Origin: Prinsepia uniflora
Lineage: Eukaryota > Streptophyta > Magnoliopsida > Rosales > Rosaceae
Assembly (NCBI GenBank): GCA_032719365.1
Contig: CM064867.1
Coordinates: 66,090,136-66,154,135, forward strand
DNA: 64,000 nt
Direction: 5' to 3'
Notes under the pieces: generated by a model
The model's database searches: none
Told to the model about the DNA's origin: nothing
What the model saw: only the letters and a program-made list of their open reading frames with translations
Made by a program: the position numbers and the translations under genes
Shown: positions 56,911-64,000 of the stretch, piece after piece
How the letters are laid out: every line of letters starts with the position of its first letter
Position numbering within the stretch: the stretch's first letter is position 1

Positions 56911-57970
56911 CACCAATTTACTACAAAGTTCCTCACACAATCAAACCTTCCTTCAAACCTTCGGAAAACGAAACCATGAGAAAACCATCAAGCGCTGACG
57001 AATGCTTACTTATGATAAGAAACCATCTCCTCCCCAACAACCCTTCGATCCCCCATCGGGCTTAATGTAATTACTATCTCCCAGCGTTTCTCAAGAAACT
57101 TTATCTTTCCATTTCCCAAAACATGTTTCCACCATTTCCCTCAATTTCATAATCAGTTGTGATCAAATATGGACTCATTACTCAACTATTACATCAGAAA
57201 GACTGTGCTTCATCGAAATCCCACCTCAAAGTTGAGAAACAAAATTTATCAACAATGGACCACATTAGAGGATAACTCATGCACCTATATATATATATAC
57301 ACACACTGGGGGAGATTTTTTTTTTTTATTTCCTTTATTTATATATAAATACAATAACTAAATTATATTTTAGATATTTATATAGAATAATAAATATATT
57401 TGGATCTTTTTATATGTAATGTATAATTTTTTTACTTTCTCTTGTAAGTTTGTACTCAAGTTTTTATGTATTTAAAAAAATAATTATTTAACTATATTAC
57501 TATGCTAATTTACCATATATACATTTAAAATTTCTACATTTTTAACTGTTTTTTAACTTATTTACCTATTTTGTTAATTTTCTTCTTTTCTTTCTTAACT
57601 ACAAATATTCCTAAAATGCTTTTACTCCATATTTCCAAAGGGTTCAATTTTTTAATTTCTATTTCCCTACTTATTTTTTTCATTTATGAATGTTTACAAT
57701 GATAGTGTGGATATATGAATCATAATGTTTATACAAATAAGTAGAACAAAAACAAAGTCGCGAAACATTTTTTTCTATGAGAAACCACCAAAAAAGGCCA
57801 TTGAAATTAATTAAAATGTGAAATTTTAATTGGGGATAACCAATAAATAAAAATATCACCAATTAATTATGAATGAAATCTTCTTTTGATAAAAAAGAAT
57901 ATCTATATATATCACCAATGAGAGTGTTTGTAGAAAGAAAAAATGATTAGGCCTCCTTTGATGTTAAATC
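56911..57970. other. AT-rich DNA, no gene seen
   Basis: From about 57280 on it is very AT-rich, with short (TA)n and poly(T) runs. 56911-57060 may be the continuation of the coding-like segment at 51765-51945. No promoter or exon could be supported. Confidence 0.5.
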
Positions 57971-58556
57971 TGTTGAAGAATTGGCTCGGCAAATACCAAG
58001 AATTAGTGTTAGACCAGGAATACTAGTTTAACTAGGATTCCAAGTTAATCTAGTGTTTCCATATAGGATTAGGAAAAGTATTCCATAGCCCTCTAGAGAT
58101 TAGGAAATAAGTTATCTTTCCATCTCCAAAGAGGAATAGGAATTGTAATATGCTAAGGAGTGTAACCTAAGTCCTATACATTATAAATAGGCCTCTTAGG
58201 AGTCCTTACATACACACAGAAAAATAAGACAGCAGTAAACTAAGAAGTCATACACGGGTATAAGAGCAAAAGAGTGATTTGAGAGATCGTGAGCAAGGGT
58301 TTGGGGATTAGGTCAGGATTCTACATAAATTCTTGTAATCTTGTTATCTTCATAGTGCTAGTGATTTCTCAAGGAAGTCACACGAGGACGTAGGCAAAGA
58401 TTAGCCGAACCTCGCTAAATTCTTGTGTTCGTGTGTGTGGCGTGTTTACTTTATTGTTCATCTATATTCCGCATTATCTTAGCATCATCCTATTGTTTGC
58501 ATAGTCACCTAAGTCTATCAAGAAACAAGATCAGTAAAGGGACAAAATTTACAACA
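57971..58556 (+). repeat. 5' LTR of copia element A (586 bp)
   Basis: TGTTGAAGAA to TTTACAACA (inverted TGTTG/CAACA). ATTATAAATA near 58178 is a TATA box candidate. The downstream part with GTGATTTCTCAAGG and GGACGTAGGC matches the segment missing from the 5' LTR at 51946. A second possible start, TGTTAAATC at 57962, fits the end repeats less well. Confidence 0.8.
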
Positions 58557-58593
58557 ATTGGTATCAAAGCTCCCGGGAAAGTGTTTTTTTGAG

Positions 58594-59618
58594 ATGGCGG
58601 GTGTCAAGGCAAACACGAGCAACGACGTGAAGATTGTGATCAAGCCGTTTGACGGGAAAGAGAACTTCACGTTATGGCAGATGAAGGTGAAAAAGGTCCT
58701 GATCCAACAAGATCTGCAGGAGGCTCTTCTCGGTACAGAGAAAAGGCCAACTGGCATAACAGATGCGCAGTGGCAGAAGATGGACAGGAAGGCGAAGAGT
58801 TTTATAGAGCAGCACCTAGCGGATAATGTATTGCTTCATATCGACGAGGACATGAATTCTAAGGAAACATGGGATAAGCTGGAGAAGCTCTTTAGGGGTA
58901 AAACTTTATCCAACAAACTCTTCTTAAAAGATGAACTATTCAGCCTTCGGATGGAAGAAGGGGGAGACTTGCAAGAACATCTAAGCAAGTTTCAGAATTG
59001 TGTTGCGAATTTATCCAAGGTGGATGTAAAATATGAGGACGACGACAAGGCACTCTTAATGCTAAGATCTCTACCGCCTTCGTTCAAGCACCTCAGAACC
59101 ACATTGATGTTCGGTAAGGATACTCTGAAGTTAGATGAGGTTACCGAAGCCATTCAGTCCTATGTCAAGATGGACAAGAACACTGAAAGCTCTCAAGCAC
59201 AAGGCCTTTATGTTAAAGGCACAGAGAGAGGCAGATCAGAGAAAAGACCGGATAAACCAGGCAACAGAGGTAGGTCAAAATCCAAAGGAAAAGATAAAAA
59301 GAGTTGTTTCGTATGTGGTGCTTCAGATCATTGGAAGAAGAACTGCAACATATGGAAAGAAAGGAAAGCAAAGGCGATGGCAGGGAACTCAAACGCAGCC
59401 AGTGTTGTAACATCTGAGGATTACAACGGAGAGCTCCTTGCAGTATCATCCAGCTCCAGTGTTTTCGAATTTTGGATTTTGGATACGGAATGTTCATTCC
59501 ACATGTGTTCTATCAAAGAATGGTTTGATACATATGAGGAAACCAGCATCGGAGAAGTGTTAATGGGAGATGACTCACCACTTATGATCCAAGGTATTGG
59601 ATCATGTAAGATGATATA
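58594..59618 (+). CDS. copia A gag and start of protease, interrupted
   Basis: Start chosen at 58594 (MAGVKANTS), the first ATG after the LTR that gives the usual copia gag start; an in-frame ATG at 58558 overlaps the primer-binding site. About 341 residues stay open: the gag UBN2-type region (LWQMKVKKVLIQQDL, LFLKDELFSLRMEEGG), a CCHC zinc knuckle CFVCGASDHWKKNC at residues 238-251, then the protease start WILDTECSFHM. The active-site triad reads D-T-E where D-S/T-G is expected, so the protease may already be inactive. The LTR of element B then breaks the frame and supplies a stop at 59641. Gag forms the virus-like particle in the cytoplasm in this family. Confidence 0.88.
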
Positions 59619-59842
59619 TGTATACACTAGCCACATACACTAGTTAGGTTTATCTGACAGTACACTTGTACAACTTGTACACATGTAGACAGTTAGGACA
59701 GGTTTCGGACAGATGTCCATAGTTAGTTACCTAGACAGTTTTAGGAAGTTATTTCTGATAAAGAGAGATAACTGCTCTCACAGACTTGTATAAATAAGCC
59801 CTTCGGCTATTAATGAAAATAACACATTCCAGAAATTCTACA
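59619..59842 (+). repeat. 5' LTR of copia element B (224 bp)
   Basis: TGTATACAC to TTCTACA (inverted TGTA/TACA), immediately followed by the PBS. TTGTATAAATAAG (59785) is a likely TATA box, and CTATTAATGAAAATAA near 59808 a likely polyadenylation region. Confidence 0.9.
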
Positions 59843-59902
59843 TGGTATCAGAGCACTAAGTCTGACCACCATAAACCGATCCCTTCAATCTCCCTTCCTG
59901 TT

Positions 59903-62900
59903 ATGGCGTCTGACTCCTGTTCTTCTCCTTCAATCTCCCCTAACCAAGTTTCAAACCTGGTCTCTGTCAAACTAAATGAGACCAACTATCTTCTCTGGGA
60001 AAGCCAGATCAAACCCTTCCTCATTGGTCACAATTACTGGCGTTTTATTGATGGAACTCACCCTCCTCCTTCCCCTACTCTGCCACCCCAGACCCCTCCC
60101 ATTGCTTCCCCTCAATCTGAAGGTTCTGAATCTGTTCTCATTTCCCCTTCTGTTTCTCTACCGAATCCTGCCTATAACCAGTGGTTTCAGATTGATCAAA
60201 CTTTGATCAGTCTCCTCCGTGCCACCCTAACTGAACCAGTCCTATCACAAGTTGTTGGACTCAATACTTCAAGAGACATTTGGGAATGTCTCCGTCGCAA
60301 CTTCTCTCAACAATCCCTTGCCAATGCCACAAATATCCGCTTCCAATTAATGTCTCTCACCAAGGGACATAGAACCATCTCGGAATACCTCACTCAAGCC
60401 AAATCCTTGGCAGACTCCCTTGCTGCCATCAATGAACCATTCTCATCTACAGACCTAGTCACGGCTGTTCTTCGTGGACTAGGTCCTGAATACAACATGC
60501 TTGTCACAGCCATGCTAAATTTCCCACCCTTGCCTCCCTTTTCTGACCTAAGAGCCAGATTGCTCTCTTTTGAAGCCCAACAGACTGCCACTGCACATCC
60601 CGCTGTAGCAGTTCCTCCCACAGCCATGTATGCTGCTTCTCCTCAACCTGCACCACAACCCTATGCCAGTGCCTACTACACTCGCGGGCGTCCTCAATAC
60701 AACCGTGGCACAAGATCCTTCCGCAATTCCAGGGCCTCCTTTCGCAGGGGTCCTCCCCGCTCATCTAGCCCACCAGTTTCTGCAGGCATCCTTGGTCCCT
60801 GCCCCAACCCACCTAACCGTCCACCTGGCCCCCAGTGCTGGTCTTGCAATCGACATGGACACATTGCCGCCCAATGCCCGCAACTCACCCAATCCAATGA
60901 CCATGACCTCAGTCAAGCCTTCGCTGGTCTACATCTGGCCCCTGCTGCTGATCCTAATTGGTACCCCGATAGTGGTGCCACCCATCACATGACACTCCTA
61001 CCCGCCCCTCCCCGCTCAACTACACCCTCTTCCAATGATAATGTCATGGTTGGCAATGGAGAAACTCTCCCAATCCATCACACTGGTAATGTCACCTTCT
61101 CCTCTGGACACTATAAGTTTAACCTCTCTGATGTACTCCATGTCCCTGCCATTCGTAAAAACCTTTTATCTGTGGCACAATTTACTAAGGACCAGCAAGT
61201 TAGTATCACATTCTTCCCATCTCACTTTATCATTCAAGACTTACACACAAAAGCTGTTCTGTTTCAGGGCCCATGTAGAGAGGGTTTGTATCCCATCCAA
61301 CCACAAGAATCACTCCCACCGCAAGCCCTGCTGTCCACCAGTTCCCCATCTCTGTGGCACAGTCGATTAGGTCATCCCTCTCATCAAGTCCTTCAAGTCT
61401 TGGCGTCTCAACATCTACTCACTCCTGCTGTTAACTTAAATAAATTCAGCTTTTGTAATAGTTGTGCCTTAGGAAAATCGACTCGTTTGTTCTTTACTCC
61501 TGTTGTACACAAATCAATAAAATCGTTTGATCTTATTCACTCTGATGTATGGATGTCCCCTGTCCCCTCTGTTTCTGGATTTCGATACTATGTTCTCTTC
61601 ACAGATGACTACACCAGGTATACCTGGATTTTTCCAATGCGCCTCAAATCTGAGGTCATTTCTCACTTCTCCCATTTCCTAAACTATGTCAGAACACAAT
61701 TCTCCACCACCATCAAGCAATTTCAGAGTGATGGTGGCAAGGAATTTGACAATAATGCCCTTAAAGACCTCTGTCAACAACACGGCATTCTTCACAGGTT
61801 CTCCTGTCCACACACACCCCAACAAAATGGCCTAGCAGAACGCAAACACAGGCACATCTCTGAAATGGGCAGAACCTTACTCCTCACTGCTGGTCTGCCC
61901 TATTCTTATTGGGCAGAGGCTGTCTCCACTGCTGTCTTTCTAATAAATTTGCTACCTACACCAGTCCTAAAATGGTCCACCCCTTACTACACTTTACATG
62001 GCCGTCAACCCCCTTACCAACTTCTTCGTGTATTTGGTTCATCCTGTTATCCCTACCTAGGCCCATACACCCAACATAAATTAGAACCACGCTCACTCCA
62101 CTGCATTTTCCTAGGCTACAGCCCCCACCATGCTGGTTACAGGTGCCTCCACATGCCCACTGGCCGTGTCTACATCAGTAGGCATGTCATCTTCAATGAA
62201 CACCACTTTCCTTCCACTCCTACCACCCCTTCTACAAACCCCTCTTCCTCAGATTTTTCCTTTATTCCTATTACTCCTAATTCCTCTCAGAATCCAGCCC
62301 AAACATCAGCTCCTCCCCCTCCTCCATCTTCCCCCCATAGCCCCCGACCAGAAACTGCTGCAGAATCCAACACATCCTGTACCCCAACTCTACCCTCCAC
62401 AGACAGGTCTGTATCTCCCACTACCCCACCAGAACCGACTATACCAGCCACCCTGTCCCCAGCCCAACCAGCCCCTGAACACCTAGTCTCTACCACCTCT
62501 CGGCCTCCTAACATCCATCCAATGGTAACCCGCAGCAAAGCAGGCATTTCCAAGTCTAGACATCTTCTATTTGCCACCAAATACCCTCTTCCCCAAGCCT
62601 TCGTAGCTGATTCATCCCAAATTGAACCCACAACCTACAAACAAGCCTCTAACCACTCCACATGGACAGCAGCCATGCAAACTGAGTATGATGCCTTAAT
62701 GAAGCAACAGACCTGGTCCCTTGTTCCTTTACCACCACATGCAAATCCTGTTGGCTGCAAGTGGGTGTTTCGGATTAAAAGACATGCTGATGGCAGCATC
62801 GAACGATACAAAGCCAGATTAGTCGCCAAAGGGTTTCACCAACAAGAAGGCCTTGACTATACTGAAACCTTCAGCCCTGTGGTAAAACCCCCCACCATTC

Positions 62901-64000
62901 GGGTAGTTCTAGCTCTTGCTGTCTCCCAAAACTGGCCTCTCAGACAATTAGATGTCACCAATGCTTTTCTCCATGGTACACTCAATGAAGAAGTATACAT
63001 GGTCCAGCCTCCTGGATTCATTGATCCCTCTCATCCTAATCATGTTTGCAGACTTCATAAGGCTCTTTATGGCCTCAAACAGGCCCCAAGGGCCTGGTTT
63101 GATAGGTTTCGCCAATTCCTCCTCACCTATGGTTTCCTCCAAAGCAGGGCAGATCCGTCAATGTTTGTCTACAGTAAGGATTCTATCATCCTGTATCTTC
63201 TTCTTTATGTCGATGACATTGTCTTAACAGGGAACTCGCAGCCAGCTATCTCCTACTTCATGACAGCCATGGCTCATGCCTTTGCCATTAAAGACCTAGG
63301 CCCCCTCCACTACTTCTTGGGCGTTGAAGCCACACCCACTGCCACTGGCCTCCACCTCACTCAGACCAAGTACACTTTGGACATCCTGAAACGCAGTGGC
63401 CTCACAGAATGCAAACCAGCTCAAACTCCAGTAGCTGCTAAACAGGTCCTCTCTACCACTACTGGTGAACCCCTCACGGATGCATCTGCCTATAGACAAC
63501 TAGTGGGCGCCCTTCTCTACCTAACCCTCACACGCCCGGACATCTCATATGCCGTACAACAAGTTGCACAGTTCCTCAGTGCCCCCACTGATGTCCATCT
63601 CACAGCAGTGAAGAGAATTATTCGGTACCTCAAAGGTACTCTTGGTCATGGAATCAACATCACTAAATCCCTATTTCCCCTCCGTATTCAGGCCTATTCA
63701 GACGCAGATTGGGCTGGCTGCAAAGACACCAGAAGATCCATCACAGGCTTCTGCATCTTTCTTGGCTCAACCCTAATATCCTGGTGTGCGAAGAAACAAA
63801 AGACTGTTTCTCGCTCCAGTTCAGAGGCAGAATACAGGGCTCTCGCCTATACATGTGCAGATACTCTCTGGCTACTCAGTCTACTACGCGAACTAGGTGT
63901 TCTTCCAGCCCTGCCTATCACTCTATACTGTGACAACCTCAGCACCAAATACATGACCAGCAATCCAGTGTTCCATGCCCGCACCAAGCACATTGCACTG
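59903..64000 (+). CDS. copia B gag-pol polyprotein, open to the window edge (partial)
   Basis: Begins MASDSCSSP at 59903 and stays open for 1366 codons. Domains with approximate residues: gag (25-230), zinc knuckle CWSCNRHGHIAAQC (311-324), protease DSGATHH (355), GAG-pre-integrase HHCC (482-526, LWHSRLGHPSHQ and CNSCALGK), integrase D, D and E (about 547, 609, 645; HSDVW, SDGGKEFD, NGLAERKHR), a Pro/Ser-rich linker (770-870), RT with KWVFRIKRHADG, LDVTNAFLHG and YVDDIVLTG (1102), and RNase H (1266 onward: SDADWAG, SSEAEYRAL, CDNLS). Copia polyproteins are typically 1300-1450 residues, so only the RNase H end is missing. All catalytic residues I can check are present, so it is probably capable of coding an active element. 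The base-composition bias to C at third positions differs from the older copies around it. Confidence 0.93.
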   Translation, partial: MASDSCSSPSISPNQVSNLVSVKLNETNYLLWESQIKPFLIGHNYWRFIDGTHPPPSPTLPPQTPPIASPQSEGSESVLISPSVSLPNPAYNQWFQIDQTLISLLRATLTEPVLSQVVGLNTSRDIWECLRRNFSQQSLANATNIRFQLMSLTKGHRTISEYLTQAKSLADSLAAINEPFSSTDLVTAVLRGLGPEYNMLVTAMLNFPPLPPFSDLRARLLSFEAQQTATAHPAVAVPPTAMYAASPQPAPQPYASAYYTRGRPQYNRGTRSFRNSRASFRRGPPRSSSPPVSAGILGPCPNPPNRPPGPQCWSCNRHGHIAAQCPQLTQSNDHDLSQAFAGLHLAPAADPNWYPDSGATHHMTLLPAPPRSTTPSSNDNVMVGNGETLPIHHTGNVTFSSGHYKFNLSDVLHVPAIRKNLLSVAQFTKDQQVSITFFPSHFIIQDLHTKAVLFQGPCREGLYPIQPQESLPPQALLSTSSPSLWHSRLGHPSHQVLQVLASQHLLTPAVNLNKFSFCNSCALGKSTRLFFTPVVHKSIKSFDLIHSDVWMSPVPSVSGFRYYVLFTDDYTRYTWIFPMRLKSEVISHFSHFLNYVRTQFSTTIKQFQSDGGKEFDNNALKDLCQQHGILHRFSCPHTPQQNGLAERKHRHISEMGRTLLLTAGLPYSYWAEAVSTAVFLINLLPTPVLKWSTPYYTLHGRQPPYQLLRVFGSSCYPYLGPYTQHKLEPRSLHCIFLGYSPHHAGYRCLHMPTGRVYISRHVIFNEHHFPSTPTTPSTNPSSSDFSFIPITPNSSQNPAQTSAPPPPPSSPHSPRPETAAESNTSCTPTLPSTDRSVSPTTPPEPTIPATLSPAQPAPEHLVSTTSRPPNIHPMVTRSKAGISKSRHLLFATKYPLPQAFVADSSQIEPTTYKQASNHSTWTAAMQTEYDALMKQQTWSLVPLPPHANPVGCKWVFRIKRHADGSIERYKARLVAKGFHQQEGLDYTETFSPVVKPPTIRVVLALAVSQNWPLRQLDVTNAFLHGTLNEEVYMVQPPGFIDPSHPNHVCRLHKALYGLKQAPRAWFDRFRQFLLTYGFLQSRADPSMFVYSKDSIILYLLLYVDDIVLTGNSQPAISYFMTAMAHAFAIKDLGPLHYFLGVEATPTATGLHLTQTKYTLDILKRSGLTECKPAQTPVAAKQVLSTTTGEPLTDASAYRQLVGALLYLTLTRPDISYAVQQVAQFLSAPTDVHLTAVKRIIRYLKGTLGHGINITKSLFPLRIQAYSDADWAGCKDTRRSITGFCIFLGSTLISWCAKKQKTVSRSSSEAEYRALAYTCADTLWLLSLLRELGVLPALPITLYCDNLSTKYMTSNPVFHARTKHIAL

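Larger units (their letters stand above)
57971..64000 (+). mobile_element. Ty1/copia retrotransposon A, interrupted by a second copia element
   Basis: 5' LTR 57971-58556, PBS TGGTATCAAAGC (58559-58570) and a gag-protease frame to 59618, where element B enters. The rest of pol and the 3' LTR must lie beyond the window, after element B. Gag is similar to that of the decayed copy at 51946-56905 (shared LIQQDL, SNKLFLKDELF, SYVKMD-like motifs), so the two are related lineages of different age. Confidence 0.85.
59619..64000 (+). mobile_element. Ty1/copia retrotransposon B, apparently intact, runs off the window
   Basis: 5' LTR 59619-59842, PBS TGGTATCAGAGC (59843-59854), and a single open gag-pol frame from 59903 to the edge. 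It is inserted in the protease region of element A; the left TSD would be ATATA (59614-59618). The right TSD and 3' LTR are outside. A fully open frame of over 4 kb marks it as the youngest element here. Confidence 0.92.

Noticed and set aside
60630..62631. Several 100-120-codon frames on both strands within 60394-62631
   Set aside because: They overlap the open gag-pol frame of copia element B in other frames and show only proline- or glycine-rich shadow text.

Overview
This window is plant nuclear DNA, probably from an angiosperm with a large, repeat-rich genome. The evidence is plant-type Ty1/copia and Ty3/gypsy retrotransposons, a Mutator-like (MULE) transposon, two Cassandra LTRs carrying 5S-rRNA-like sequence, and the 3' exons of one plant STE20/FRAY-type protein kinase gene with GT-AG introns. 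Almost everything except that gene end is transposable-element DNA, much of it nested. I used the 5-bp target-site duplications (TSDs) to take the nests apart.

Layout. 1-2480: 3' part of a decayed copia element with its 3' LTR. 2481-4192: no gene, three copies of a short dispersed repeat. 4193-5826: 3' part of a decayed Ty3/gypsy element on the minus strand, with a short LTR. 5827-17285: a complex of elements from one large LTR family. It holds a minus-strand 3' LTR (5827-8525) with its non-coding internal domain, split by a solo LTR at 11053-14121 (TSD TCCCT). Next comes another non-coding stretch containing a Cassandra solo LTR (16042-16325, TSD AGCGA), ending in a truncated plus-strand LTR. 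17286-22033: AT-rich DNA, a MITE-like inverted-repeat element, a cluster of CCTAGGCGG motifs, and a solo LTR at 18778-21244 (TSD ACGTC).

22034-46743 is one MULE of about 5.0 kb expanded to 24.7 kb by insertions. It has terminal inverted repeats of about 152 bp and an imperfect 9-bp TSD. It carries two convergent gene remnants: a GRF zinc-finger gene (+) and a MuDR-type transposase (-) whose catalytic core is missing. Insertions into it are a solo LTR in the left TIR (22098-24767), a solo LTR in the last transposase exon (27003-30251, itself hit by a Cassandra LTR at 29871-30190), and a full-length element in the right TIR (32880-46621, TSD GTGGC). That element has LTRs of about 3.56 kb, a Met-tRNA primer-binding site, a polypurine tract and no coding capacity, so it is a large retrotransposon derivative (LARD). 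The LARD in turn holds a 433-bp internally deleted, inverted copy of its own LTR type (36548-36980, TSD GAGGA), and its 3' LTR is split by another solo LTR (43392-46293).

46744-48200: LINE fragments and a microsatellite. 48431-51587: seven C-terminal exons of the kinase gene (-). 51946-56905: a complete but stop-riddled copia element (TSD CCGAC). 57971 to the end: a copia element whose gag-protease frame is open until a second copia element enters it at 59619. The second element's gag-pol frame is open from 59903 to the window edge, making it the youngest-looking and best-preserved coding sequence here.

No tRNA gene, functional rRNA gene or CRISPR array was seen. The most notable material is the large-LTR family (at least nine loci), its conserved internal architecture, and the layered MULE.
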